From Lachnospiraceae bacterium (GTDB lineage Bacteria; Bacillota; Clostridia; Lachnospirales; Lachnospiraceae), in contig SVEO01000001.1 of assembly GCA_015057275.1 (NCBI GenBank), forward strand, positions 62,001 through 126,000: 64,000 nt of DNA, given 5' to 3'. A model generated the notes under the pieces. That model had not been told where the DNA came from, did no database searches, and saw only the letters and a program-made list of their open reading frames with translations. Of this stretch, positions 7,572 to 16,485 are shown piece after piece (the first letter of the stretch is position 1; each line of letters opens with the position of its first letter). The translations under genes were made by a program, and so were the position numbers.

Positions 7572-7976
7572 TTCTTTCTTTTCCTCCTTAATTATTTAAT
7601 TATTTTTCGCTTGCCCCTCTATCCAAAAGGCATTCCTTTTAGACAAATTAAGCAGCCTAATTAACATATATATCATATCACTTTTCAATTTGTGATACAA
7701 ACAAAATTTTTCCACCCATCTAAAATTCAGCTATTTTCACAATTTTATGGCTAGGATGGCTCATTTTAATGTATTATTTTTGTAAATTTTGCACAATTTT
7801 CCTACTGCCCGCTTGTTCGTTTTATTGTTTTATCATGGGAAACCATCGAAATAGTACACTTTCTACGCGAACAAATACTGATATTTCCTTCTTTGCTGTG
7901 CAATCATCTCATACACTCTATCCTTCATCTCCTTCGGATAATGCGCTACCGCCTCCTTTTCTTATAATGACACAAT
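7572..7976. other. Long AT-rich intergenic region before the repeat-protein gene
   Basis: About 400 bases with no convincing gene. The 7572-7700 part is AT-rich and should hold the minus-strand promoter and leader of the repeat-protein gene; I could not pick a confident -35/-10 pair. On the minus strand a stop-to-stop stretch (7866-7961) translates as KEAVAHYPKEMKDRVYEMIAQ, which looks coding but has no well-placed start, and may be a gene remnant. The 69-aa plus-strand ORF at 7769 has no ribosome site. Confidence 0.5.
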
Positions 7977-8032
7977 AATACCCTCAAATAAGGGGTTTGT
8001 TAACTTTATTCCGCCCTTATTTTGAGGGTATT
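7977..8032. other. Long imperfect hairpin downstream of murE-dapF
   Basis: AATACCCTCAAATAAGGG and its complement CCCTTATTTTGAGGGTATT (one extra T) form an 18-bp stem around a 19-base loop. On the plus strand it is followed by ATCTTTTTTT; on the minus strand it lies 36 bases after the dapF stop. It may be the terminator of the fusion gene, though the minus-strand U-tract is poor, or the relic of a small palindromic element. Confidence 0.55.
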
Positions 8033-8067
8033 CATCTTTTTTTCTCAGTATCTTTTCTCTTTCTATC

Positions 8068-10377
8068 TTACACCCGTAACTTGCCGACACAGATCTGCAC
8101 AGCCTCACCAGTCATGTAAATGTCGTTATTTTCAACGTCATATGTGATTTCAAGTGTGCCGCCACGCATCATCACATTCACTTTGTTGGAAAGTCGTCCG
8201 GTGCGTACGCCGGCCGCTACCACCGCGCAAGCTCCCGTGCCGCACGCCATCGTCTCGCCCGAGCCACGTTCCCACACACGCATGCGTACGTTGTTACGGT
8301 CAACTATCTCGATGAATTCCGTGTTCACACGTTCCGGGAACATTTCGTGGCATTCAAATTTCGGTCCAATTTTTGCCAGTTCCAATGCGTCAATGTCTTC
8401 CGTAAAGATCACACAATGCGGATTCCCCATCGACATGCAGGTGCCGCAATATTTTACGCCGGATTCCAGTTCAACCGGCAGCTCACCGTCCATAAATACC
8501 GGATGTTCGCTGATGACCGGCACGTTCGCCGCCTCGAATTCCGGATGTCCCATATATACGGTCGCTTTCGTAATTTCATCTCCTTCGTGGATTAAATCCA
8601 CTTCGCGCAAGCCACTCTTTGTTTCAATGACCATGTGTTCCTTTTCAATACCCGCGTGCTCGTACATGAACTTCGCCAGGCAGCGGATTCCGTTGCCACA
8701 CATTGCACCTTCGGAACCATCTGCATTAAACATGCGCATTCTGCCATCTGTACCTTCTGTTTGCGCATCATCAAGCACAATCAAGCCATCTGCACCGATA
8801 CCCTTGCTCTTGTCGCTTACTTTAATCGACAAAGCCTGCAAAAACGCATTCTCATAATTTTTGCCACGTACATCCATGTAAATGTACGGATTACCACAGC
8901 CGTGCAACTTTACAAAATTCATTTCGCGCTTTAAATAAGAAAGAATCGCTTCTTTGTCATTATAAGGGTAACGCACTCCTTTGATTTCCTGATAATCCTC
9001 ATGCCCTTTCCCAAAAACAACGATAATGTCGTTTTCCTGCGCATGATCTATTGCGTAGTAAATCGCTTCCTTACGGTCCGGAATTTCAATATATTTTCCA
9101 TTTGTCTTCGCAAGTCCAATCTTAATATCGTTGAAGATGTCGGCAATCTCCTCATTTCTCGGATTATCGGCAGTGAGTACCGACAAATCCGCCATCTTAC
9201 CGCAAAGCTCGCCTACCTCGTATCTGCGCACCTTTGAGCGGTTGCCGCCAAGACCGTACACGCAAATGATACGGTTCGGATTGTATTCCTTGATTGTCGT
9301 TAACAGGCTTTCTACGCTCATCGCATTGTGCGCGTAATCGACCATAATGGTAAATTTCGGTGAAATATCCACCAGCTCGACGCGCCCCGGCACGCGGATA
9401 TTTTTCAATGCGTGAGTCATTGCCTCGATCGGAATGTCTAAATGCCAGCCGATCGCCAGTGCAGTCAGACAGTTGTACACACTGAATCTGCCCGGAATGC
9501 ATGTTTTTACGTGGCAATTCAGTACGCCTTCCACGTCAAATTCTACACCGAGCACACCGCTCTTGCGCACAAGCTTCTGATTCGCGCCGCGCAAATCCGC
9601 ATCCGCATCAAAGCCGTAAGTTTTCAACTCACAAGTGTGTCCCTCGGTCACTCCCTGCCAATACTCGCTGTCGCGATTGATGATGCCGACTTTACACTGA
9701 CGGAACAGCAGGCTCTTGCAATACAGATATTCCGCCATGTCTGCGTGCTCGTTTGGCCCAATATGGTCAGAAGAAAAGTTCGTAAAAATACCGTAATCAA
9801 ATAAAACACCGGCCACACGGTCCATCTTCATACCCTGTGAGGAAACTTCCATAATACAATACTCGCAGCCCGCCTCGACCATTTTCGCAAACAGGCGCTG
9901 CACCTCATACGATTCCGGCGTTGTGTTGGATGTCTTTACAATTCCCTTGTCAATCACAGCTCCAATCGTGCCGATGACACCAACCTTTTTTCCTGCCATT
10001 TCCAGCATTGCCTGCACCATGTAGCTGGTTGTCGTCTTACCCTTCGTACCGGTGATACCGATTAACGTCATCTTTTCCGCCGGTTTGCCGAAATATGCCG
10101 CAGCCATGTAAGATAACGCCTTTCTTGCGTTCTCAACCTTTACCACGGTCACATTCGCCGGTACCTGTACATCTTTTGTGACTACAATCGCCGCCGCACC
10201 TTTCTCTGCCACCTGCGGAATAAAATCGTGCGCATCGACTGTTGTCCCGCTGATGCAGAGAAACACGCAGCCCACGCTTGCCTTTCTGGAATCATATACT
10301 AATTCTGTTACATCGGTATCCGTTGTCCCTTGTAACACTTCATATGTAATCTCGCTTAATAACTCTTTTAATAACAT
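8068..10377 (-). CDS. MurE-DapF fusion: UDP-MurNAc-tripeptide synthetase plus diaminopimelate epimerase
   Basis: 769 aa in one uninterrupted frame. Residues 1-485 are a complete MurE: TGTKGKTTT (about 110-117), SNTTPES, YCKSLLF with the lysine that is carbamylated in this family (Lys221), and DNPR (404-407), the motif of meso-DAP-specific rather than lysine-specific enzymes. Residues 486-769 are a complete DapF: MNFVKLHGCGN start, AMCGNGIRC (Cys560) and MACGTGACA (Cys712), the two catalytic cysteines. The join ...SYLKRE/MNFVKL has no linker, no stop and no Shine-Dalgarno, so internal re-initiation is unlikely. DapF makes meso-DAP, the amino acid MurE adds. Start set by GAATGGAG six bases ahead; the track's first 16 residues are upstream leader. 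Confidence 0.95.
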   Translation of the reverse strand: MLLKELLSEITYEVLQGTTDTDVTELVYDSRKASVGCVFLCISGTTVDAHDFIPQVAEKGAAAIVVTKDVQVPANVTVVKVENARKALSYMAAAYFGKPAEKMTLIGITGTKGKTTTSYMVQAMLEMAGKKVGVIGTIGAVIDKGIVKTSNTTPESYEVQRLFAKMVEAGCEYCIMEVSSQGMKMDRVAGVLFDYGIFTNFSSDHIGPNEHADMAEYLYCKSLLFRQCKVGIINRDSEYWQGVTEGHTCELKTYGFDADADLRGANQKLVRKSGVLGVEFDVEGVLNCHVKTCIPGRFSVYNCLTALAIGWHLDIPIEAMTHALKNIRVPGRVELVDISPKFTIMVDYAHNAMSVESLLTTIKEYNPNRIICVYGLGGNRSKVRRYEVGELCGKMADLSVLTADNPRNEEIADIFNDIKIGLAKTNGKYIEIPDRKEAIYYAIDHAQENDIIVVFGKGHEDYQEIKGVRYPYNDKEAILSYLKREMNFVKLHGCGNPYIYMDVRGKNYENAFLQALSIKVSDKSKGIGADGLIVLDDAQTEGTDGRMRMFNADGSEGAMCGNGIRCLAKFMYEHAGIEKEHMVIETKSGLREVDLIHEGDEITKATVYMGHPEFEAANVPVISEHPVFMDGELPVELESGVKYCGTCMSMGNPHCVIFTEDIDALELAKIGPKFECHEMFPERVNTEFIEIVDRNNVRMRVWERGSGETMACGTGACAVVAAGVRTGRLSNKVNVMMRGGTLEITYDVENNDIYMTGEAVQICVGKLRV

Positions 10378-10383
10378 ACGAAT

Positions 10384-10404
10384 CTCCATTCCGCCCTGTC
10401 GGGC
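10384..10404 (-). promoter_or_regulatory. Hairpin plus GAATGGAG element before murE-dapF
   Basis: On the minus strand GCCC-GACA-GGGC forms a small hairpin directly followed by GGAATGGAG, six bases and the start ATG. Same design as at 2392-2415, 36771-36794 and 58726-58749. Confidence 0.5.
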
Positions 10405-10545
10405 TCCATTCTCATACTTTGCCAAACATTAACTGATCATAACACCTACGGATTTCTCCGTTTTTAACTCTAACATTGTTAGTATACCATACATTTTTAA
10501 CAAGTAAAATACTGTTTTTGGGGAAATATATTGTAAATTGTTCGC

Positions 10546-10574
10546 TTGCTTTCTTCCTATATCTATGTTATTAT
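10546..10574 (+). promoter_or_regulatory. Sigma-70 type promoter of the glutamine synthetase gene
   Basis: TTGCTT and TATTAT are separated by 17 bases, about 50 bases before the start codon. No clear operator was recognised next to it. Confidence 0.5.
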
Positions 10575-10626
10575 CATGACAATTGGAAAATTGGAATCGT
10601 AGATAAAACGCAGAAAGGACTACAAC

Positions 10627-12738
10627 ATGACAGAAGTATTAAACGTGGAAGAAATCTTTGGGCACAATGTCTTTACGCTTGGTAAAATGCGAGAAAGACT
10701 ACCGAAAAAGGTTTTTGCTGAAGTTAAAAAAGTTATGGAAACAGGCGGCGAATTATCGCTTGCTACTGCAGACATTGTGGCAAAGGCCATGAAGGATTGG
10801 GCTGTGGAGAACGGCGCAACACATTATACACACTGGTTCCAACCTCTGACCGGTATTACCGCAGAAAAGCATGACTCCTTTGTGACGCTTGCAGACGAGG
10901 AAGGCCGTATGTTGATGGAGTTCTCCGGCAAAGAATTAATTAAGGGCGAATCCGATGCATCCTCATTTCCTTCGGGCGGTTTGCGCTCCACCTTTGAGGC
11001 CCGCGGATACACCGCATGGGACTGCACTTCCCCTGCATTTTTAAAAGAAGGTGCGACTGGTGTTGTTTTATGTATCCCAACCGCTTTCTGCTCCCATAAT
11101 GGTGAAGCATTAGACAAAAAAACACCGCTTCTTCGTTCGATGGAAGCGCTTGATAAGCAGGCGTTGCGTGTTGTTCGCCTGTTCGGCAACACCGAGGCAA
11201 CTAAGGTAACTCCTTCAGTCGGCCCGGAGCAGGAATATTTCCTTGTTGACCGCCAGAAATATTTACAGAGAAAAGATTTAATTTATGCCGGCCGTACCCT
11301 TTTTGGTGCACCTGCACCAAAAGGTCAGGAGATGGACGACCACTACTACGGCACCATCCGCGAACGTATCGGCGCATATATGAAGGATCTCAATATTGAG
11401 TTGTGGAAGCTCGGCGTTACTGCGAAAACGCAGCACAACGAAGTTGCTCCGGCGCAGCACGAACTGGCTCCGATTTTTGATAGCGCTAACGTAGCCGTTG
11501 ACCACAATCAGTTGGTAATGGAAATAATGAAAAAAGTAGCTGTCCGTCACGGTTTGACCTGTTTGTTACACGAAAAGCCATTCGCAGGTGTAAACGGTTC
11601 CGGCAAGCACAACAACTGGTCCTTATCGACTGACAACGGTGTGAACCTGCTTGATCCGGGCGATACACCGAACGAGAACATTCAGTTCTTATTCGTCCTT
11701 GCTTGTATTTTACGTGCAGTTGATAAGCATGCAGATTTGCTCCGTCAGTCCGCTTCTGTCGTTGGTAATGACCAGCGTCTGGGCGCACACGAAGCTCCGC
11801 CGGCGATTATTTCCGTATTCCTCGGCGACCAGTTACAGGACGTGGTAAATCAGTTAGTTGCAACCGGTAATGCAACCTCACACATTGAAGGCGGTGTATT
11901 ACAGACTGGTGTGGGCACGCTTCCTGATTTAAAGAAAGATGCGACTGACCGTAACAGAACCTCGCCGTTCGCATTTACAGGTAACAAGTTTGAATTCCGT
12001 ATGGTTGGCTCCTCCGATTCGGTCGGCAGCCCAAATACCACAATCAATGCGATTGTTGCAGAAGCATTCTGCGAGGCTTGCGATGAATTAGAGGCGGCGG
12101 AAGATTTCGAGCTTGCTTGCCATGACTTAATCAAGCGTTACATGACCGAACATCAAAGAATTATTTTCAATGGAAATGGCTACTCACAGGAATGGGTGGA
12201 GGAAGCAGCGCGCAGAGGCCTGCCAAACATTGCATCGATGGTCGATGCGGTCGAAACGCTGACCACCGAAAAGTCTATCCGCCTGTTTGAAAAGTTCGGC
12301 ATTTTCACAGAGGCTGAGCTTGTATCCAGAGCCGAGATTTTATATGAGACATATTCAAAGACCATCAACATCGAAGCTTTGACGATGATTGATATGGCTT
12401 CCAAGCAGATTATCCCTGCGGTAGCGAAGTTCACAAAATCAATGGCAGACACGGTAAATTCCGTAGTCGCTGCCGGACTTGAACCGGTCGCACAGAAGGA
12501 AATGCTCACAGAGGCAAACGCATTGCTCACAGAGGCAAAGGCAGCGCTCAACACATTAGTGAAGGTTCGCGCCGAAGGTGCTGCAATGGGCGAAGGCAAG
12601 ACACGAGCTTATTTCTACAAGGATTCCGTTGTGACTGCGATGGATGCGCTTCGAGCTCCGGTTGACAAGTTAGAGATGATTGTTGACAAGGAAATGTGGC
12701 CGATGCCAAGCTACGGCGATTTAATTTTTGAAGTTTAA
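10627..12738 (+). CDS. glnN: Glutamine synthetase, type III
   Basis: 703 aa, the length expected for GSIII and far larger than GSI or GSII. It makes glutamine from glutamate, ammonia and ATP in the cytoplasm. Family features: N-terminal [73 protein letters not shown], the ammonium/ATP region GSGKHNNWS, and the C-terminal [20 protein letters not shown]. Start preceded by AGAAAGGA. It stands alone between its own promoter and a strong terminator, so it is monocistronic. GSIII is common in Bacteroidetes and in anaerobic Firmicutes. I see no damage or insertion. Confidence 0.97.
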   Translation: MTEVLNVEEIFGHNVFTLGKMRERLPKKVFAEVKKVMETGGELSLATADIVAKAMKDWAVENGATHYTHWFQPLTGITAEKHDSFVTLADEEGRMLMEFSGKELIKGESDASSFPSGGLRSTFEARGYTAWDCTSPAFLKEGATGVVLCIPTAFCSHNGEALDKKTPLLRSMEALDKQALRVVRLFGNTEATKVTPSVGPEQEYFLVDRQKYLQRKDLIYAGRTLFGAPAPKGQEMDDHYYGTIRERIGAYMKDLNIELWKLGVTAKTQHNEVAPAQHELAPIFDSANVAVDHNQLVMEIMKKVAVRHGLTCLLHEKPFAGVNGSGKHNNWSLSTDNGVNLLDPGDTPNENIQFLFVLACILRAVDKHADLLRQSASVVGNDQRLGAHEAPPAIISVFLGDQLQDVVNQLVATGNATSHIEGGVLQTGVGTLPDLKKDATDRNRTSPFAFTGNKFEFRMVGSSDSVGSPNTTINAIVAEAFCEACDELEAAEDFELACHDLIKRYMTEHQRIIFNGNGYSQEWVEEAARRGLPNIASMVDAVETLTTEKSIRLFEKFGIFTEAELVSRAEILYETYSKTINIEALTMIDMASKQIIPAVAKFTKSMADTVNSVVAAGLEPVAQKEMLTEANALLTEAKAALNTLVKVRAEGAAMGEGKTRAYFYKDSVVTAMDALRAPVDKLEMIVDKEMWPMPSYGDLIFEV

Positions 12739-12754
12739 TAAGTTACATAGTGAT

Positions 12755-12790
12755 GGGCCGGTAAATTTACCGGCCCTCTCTTTTCTTTTC
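12755..12790 (+). terminator. Terminator of the glutamine synthetase gene
   Basis: GGGCCGGTAAA and TTTACCGGCCC form a perfect 11-bp palindrome, followed by TCTCTTTTCTTTT, 17 bases after the stop codon. Confidence 0.85.
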
Positions 12791-12871
12791 CTCACACATA
12801 TGGTATCATTTATATAGTTATGATTTACTGCACAAGCTGACGTATTCGCTTGAGGCCCAAGGAGGCAAGTT

Positions 12872-13678
12872 ATGAAATATAAAGTATTAGTATTAGATAT
12901 TGATGGGACACTGCGTACGAGCGACAAACGCATTACAAAGACAAATTATGACGCCATTCAGAAATTGATGAACGACGGTGTAAAGGTTGTGATTGCTTCC
13001 GGCCGCCCGACATACGGCGTGGTACCGACCGCAAAGGAGTTGGGACTTGATAAGAAAAATGGCTACATTCTTTCCTTTAACGGCGGTGTCATTACCAATT
13101 GCACAACCGGAGAGAGATTATGCGACTACACGCTTCCGACCGGTACTATCGCCCGTATCGGCGCGTTTGCCGCAAAGCATGGTTGCAATATGTTAAGTTA
13201 TGACGGTGATCGCATTATTACGGATAATCCGGACAATCCGTTCGCCGCACTTGAATCGCGTATCTGCGCTCTGCCAATGACGGAAGTTCTCGATTGGCAT
13301 ACCTATGATAACCTTGCTGCCAACAAATGCATGATTCTCCATGAAGGTCACATATTAGAACATTTAGAGCCGATTGCACAAGCAGAATTTGGCGCAGAGA
13401 TGAACGTGTTCCGCTCTGAGCCGTTTTTCCTTGAAATCGTACCGAAGGGCATCGACAAGGCGCGTTCCCTAGCCATTCTTCTCGAAAAATTCGGTCTAAC
13501 GAAGGACGACATGGTGGCATGTGGTGATGGATTCAACGATTTATCAATGATTCAATTTGCCGGCATGGGTGTAGCCATGGCCAATGCTCAACCACAGGTC
13601 AAAGAAGTTGCCGATTTCATCACACTGTCAAATGATGAAGACGGGGTTGCCTACGCGATTAAAAAGCTGTTTTATTAG
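12872..13678 (+). CDS. HAD-superfamily phosphatase, Cof type
   Basis: 268 aa Cof-like hydrolase. The four HAD motifs are visible: VLDIDGTL (nucleophile and general acid Asp near residues 8 and 10), VVIASGRP, a conserved Lys after the cap (NKCMILH or the later IDKARSLAIL), and CGDGFNDLSM with the metal-binding acids. The large alpha/beta cap between motifs II and III is the C2 type typical of sugar-phosphate, flavin or pyridoxal phosphate phosphatases; the substrate cannot be read from sequence. GGAGG lies seven bases before the ATG. The gene has its own space between two terminators. Cytoplasmic, no signal peptide. Confidence 0.92.
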   Translation: MKYKVLVLDIDGTLRTSDKRITKTNYDAIQKLMNDGVKVVIASGRPTYGVVPTAKELGLDKKNGYILSFNGGVITNCTTGERLCDYTLPTGTIARIGAFAAKHGCNMLSYDGDRIITDNPDNPFAALESRICALPMTEVLDWHTYDNLAANKCMILHEGHILEHLEPIAQAEFGAEMNVFRSEPFFLEIVPKGIDKARSLAILLEKFGLTKDDMVACGDGFNDLSMIQFAGMGVAMANAQPQVKEVADFITLSNDEDGVAYAIKKLFY

Positions 13679-13684
13679 TTTATG

Positions 13685-13722
13685 AAAGAGGCTGTGGTTA
13701 TGTAGTGCCACAGCCTCTTTTT
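13685..13722. terminator. Terminator between HAD phosphatase and GH43 genes
   Basis: A 13-bp stem AAAGAGGCTGTGG / CCACAGCCTCTTT with a 10-base loop, followed by TTTTC on the plus strand. It serves the plus-strand gene and, by symmetry, may also end the convergent GH43 transcript. Confidence 0.85.
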
Positions 13723-13727
13723 CATTT

Positions 13728-14672
13728 CTAGTATTCAAATACCGGTCTGCCGTCTGCGTCAAATTTCACTTCCATCACACGTGCATGGCGATTCGGATCA
13801 TACAGCGGGTCACCGACAATTTCTTCGTATGGACGCGCATGATAGATGCACAGCGGTGTCACACCATCCTCCGCTACCGTAAAGCTGTTGTGTCCCGGTC
13901 CGTAAATCTTCTTTTCATAATCGGTCTTAAGTACCGGATATCTCGATTTCTTCCATGAGTTGCGGTCCAACAGGTCTGCATCCTCATCAGCCTCCATCAT
14001 ACCCATACAGTAGCATGCACCGGTCGCGCTGGCGGAGAAAGTAATGAAAATCTTGCCGGCATTCTTGATGACAGCCGGGCCTTCATTTACCCAAAAATCA
14101 ACTCTTTCCCAGTCATAGTCCGGCGTTGTGAGCATAAACTGCGGTGTCTTAAGTTTCGTCGGCGATTCCATTTCTGCCAAATACAAATTGGATGCCGCGA
14201 ACTGACCGCCTGTTTTTTCTGCCCAACAAAAGTAACGCTTCCCTTTGTTTTCAAATACAGTTGCGTCAAGCGAGAAGTCGATAAACGTCTTGTCGTCACC
14301 ATCTGCCGCTTGCATCATGCCGCGTTCTACCCACTCGTCGGTCAACGGATTCTGTCCAAGGCACTCTAAAACATACGGACGTAATCTCCAAATGTCATCT
14401 ACCTTGCTGCCGGCAAAGTAAACGAACCACTTGCCATCCAGATAATGAAGCTCCGGTGCCCAAATGTGCTGGCTCATCTCGCCGCTCTCGTGCTTCTTCC
14501 AAATCATAAATGTTTCCGCGTCCTGTAATTCTGCAATTGTCTTCGCGCGACGTAACTCAATACCGTCATACGCTGGAACCGATCCGGTAAAATAATAGTA
14601 ACCGTCCGTGTGGCGATACACATACGGATCTGCACGTTGCAAAACAATTGGATTTGTATACTCTTTGTTCAT
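13728..14672 (-). CDS. Glycoside hydrolase family 43 (arabinofuranosidase/xylosidase type)
   Basis: 314 aa with the five-bladed beta-propeller pattern of GH43. The three expected acidic residues are seen: the base in RADPYVY (Asp15), the pKa-modulating Asp in FSLDATVF, and the acid Glu in VNEGPAV. HIWAPELHYLDGKWFVYFAG is another family signature, and YGPGHNSFTV follows. No signal peptide, so it acts inside the cell on imported oligosaccharides, probably arabinose- or xylose-containing. The track start precedes MNKEYTNPI by 14 residues; GGAGG sits 10 bases ahead of the MNKEY codon. It follows the carboxypeptidase gene by 25 bases but has no functional link to it that I can see. Confidence 0.9.
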   Translation of the reverse strand: MNKEYTNPIVLQRADPYVYRHTDGYYYFTGSVPAYDGIELRRAKTIAELQDAETFMIWKKHESGEMSQHIWAPELHYLDGKWFVYFAGSKVDDIWRLRPYVLECLGQNPLTDEWVERGMMQAADGDDKTFIDFSLDATVFENKGKRYFCWAEKTGGQFAASNLYLAEMESPTKLKTPQFMLTTPDYDWERVDFWVNEGPAVIKNAGKIFITFSASATGACYCMGMMEADEDADLLDRNSWKKSRYPVLKTDYEKKIYGPGHNSFTVAEDGVTPLCIYHARPYEEIVGDPLYDPNRHARVMEVKFDADGRPVFEY

Positions 14673-14697
14673 AAATTCATGTCCTCCATGTTGATTT

Positions 14698-15939
14698 TTA
14701 TTCTGAAATCCCAAAAGCTGTCTCGTAGATTGTTCTGGAATTTTGCCATCTTCCTTCTTCGGTATCGTTTAAAACAACACATATTACTGTTTTTCCGTCA
14801 TATGTAGCACTTGAAACGAGGCATTTGCCCGCCGCACTCGTGCTGCCGGTCTTTAAGCCGGTCACATACGAAAGATAATATTCACCGTCCGGATTCATCA
14901 GCTCGTTTGTCGAGCTGTACGTAACGTCCTCGCCAGTCACGGAAACAATGCGTTTCTTATATGTACTGCAAATCACGCTCAGGCGCATGTCCTCAATTGC
15001 CCACTGCGCGATACGTGCCATGTCTGCCGCGCATGTATATTGTCCGTCGGCCGTAACGCCGTCCGGTGTCATAAAATGTGTATTTACAAGGCCCATATAG
15101 CCCACATTTTCATTCATCAAATCAATAAACTTGCTAACTGCCTCATCAATGGAAAGCGTGTCATCACCGGCCGCTTTTCTGCCGGCTGCCACCGCAATCG
15201 TATAGGCCGCGTCATTGCCTGACGGTACCATCAGCGCGTAAAGCATGTCCTCAAAGGTAAGCTGCTGCCCCTGCTTTAAAGCTGCCACGCTCGACCCGCC
15301 GTCAATCAGCTCAATTTCTTCGCCGACGGTGATGATATCCGAAAAATTCAAATATTCCATCGCGGTCAAAGCTGTCATAATTTTTGTCGTGCTGGCCGGT
15401 CCGGTTTTCGTGTACGCATTTTTCTGCAACAACACCTTGCCGGCTGTCGCATCAATTACAAACAGATGCTTCGTTGATAAATCAGCCAGAAAATCTTCCG
15501 TAAAACCTGCACCTGCATACAAATCGCCAAGCTCCGTCGCCCCGGCTTCTACGCTGCCGCCCGACTCGCCGCCTGTGGAGCTCTCCTCCTCTTTAATCTC
15601 GCCTTCGCCGGCACTCTGCTCCGGTGCTTCCGGCACAATCTCATTCGCATAGGTCAACTCAGAAAATTTAATTACCGTGCCGTCCGGCTTCGTCGGAATC
15701 TCAGTCGTCGTTTCCTCCGGTGTGGTTTCTTCACCGCCACTTTGAACACCGGCTGCTTCTTGCTTATTTTGATTATCCTGCTTATTATTACTGAAATTAC
15801 CAATGACTGCCGCAATCACAACGCCAATCAACACAATCATGATAATTCCCATGAAAAACTGAATCATGCGCTGGATGCGTCTTTGTCTTCTCTTTTTTGC
15901 CTTTCGCTCAGCCACAGTCTGTTGTTTGCTTTCGTTCAT
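14698..15939 (-). CDS. D-alanyl-D-alanine carboxypeptidase, membrane-anchored (peptidase S11)
   Basis: 413 aa. A short basic cytoplasmic tail (AERKAKKRRQRRIQR) and one transmembrane helix (FFMGIIMIVLIGVVIAAVIG) are followed by a Glu/Thr/Gly-rich linker of about 100 residues and a penicillin-binding domain with the three motifs STTK, SGND and KTG. It trims the terminal D-Ala of peptidoglycan stem peptides outside the membrane. It is anchored at the N-terminus as a type II protein and ends right after the catalytic domain, so the usual C-terminal PBP5 domain and amphipathic anchor are absent. Start MNESKQQ follows GGGGAG; the longer track start would run into the upstream gene. DacF-like in role. 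Confidence 0.92.
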   Translation of the reverse strand: MNESKQQTVAERKAKKRRQRRIQRMIQFFMGIIMIVLIGVVIAAVIGNFSNNKQDNQNKQEAAGVQSGGEETTPEETTTEIPTKPDGTVIKFSELTYANEIVPEAPEQSAGEGEIKEEESSTGGESGGSVEAGATELGDLYAGAGFTEDFLADLSTKHLFVIDATAGKVLLQKNAYTKTGPASTTKIMTALTAMEYLNFSDIITVGEEIELIDGGSSVAALKQGQQLTFEDMLYALMVPSGNDAAYTIAVAAGRKAAGDDTLSIDEAVSKFIDLMNENVGYMGLVNTHFMTPDGVTADGQYTCAADMARIAQWAIEDMRLSVICSTYKKRIVSVTGEDVTYSSTNELMNPDGEYYLSYVTGLKTGSTSAAGKCLVSSATYDGKTVICVVLNDTEEGRWQNSRTIYETAFGISE

Positions 15940-15946
15940 TTCTCCC

Positions 15947-16447
15947 CTACTCCTCCTGCTCCGGAATTTCCTCCGGAAAATTTTCTTCAAAAATACGCAC
16001 AGCCATCTTGATTAGCTCCGGGCATGGGCGCTTTTTGTAATACTCCTGCGTCCGCTCAGCCGGCACATGCGTCTCTGCCTGCTTCTCTTTGTCGGTCAGT
16101 CCGAGTAATTCTTTACAGATAATAGAGCCGTTTTGCCCGCGGAACTGTCCTGCCAGTTTCTGCACTGCCTGATAATTACGCGCCTTCTGCTGTGGGTCCT
16201 TCTCCTTCACCTGTCCGGTTTCCATCCCCACCGCCATCAGCATGCCGGATACCGCACCGCACACCTCTCGCATGCGTCCCATGCCTCCGCCAAAAGATGC
16301 CGACAGACGCAGCGCCAGCTCATGCTCGATACCGTAACGGTCCGCAAGTGCCACAAAGACTGCCTGTGCACAGTTATACCCTTCATAAAACAGCTTTTCT
16401 GCTTCTGCCTCACGTACGCTCATGACCCGCGTGTCTTCATTATACAT
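15947..16447 (-). CDS. C_GCAxxG_C_C family protein (putative redox-active, metal-binding)
   Basis: 166 aa. The family's cysteine pattern is present: GYNCAQAVF, then GGGMGRMREVCGAVSGMLM (the GxCGAxxG element), SIICKELLG and KRPCPELI. Such proteins are common in anaerobes and are thought to bind a metal or redox centre; no activity is assigned here. No signal peptide. The start is the ATG of MYNEDTRV, eight bases after AGGAGGGG; the track begins one codon earlier at a TTG. The stop lies seven bases before the carboxypeptidase start, so the two are cotranscribed, but I see no functional link. Confidence 0.85.
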   Translation of the reverse strand: MYNEDTRVMSVREAEAEKLFYEGYNCAQAVFVALADRYGIEHELALRLSASFGGGMGRMREVCGAVSGMLMAVGMETGQVKEKDPQQKARNYQAVQKLAGQFRGQNGSIICKELLGLTDKEKQAETHVPAERTQEYYKKRPCPELIKMAVRIFEENFPEEIPEQEE

Positions 16448-16485
16448 CAAAATTCCCCTCCTGTATATTTCTCTTGATGAAAAAT

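Noticed and set aside
7863-7928. 21-codon minus-strand ORF starting MKDRVYEMIAQ
   Set aside because: Coding-like in composition, but the AAGGAG touches the ATG with no spacer and the product is tiny; kept only as a possible remnant.
7769-7978. 69-aa plus-strand ORF upstream of murE-dapF
   Set aside because: No ribosome-binding site, odd composition (Ser/Pro/Phe rich) and overlap with the palindrome; looks like open frame by chance.
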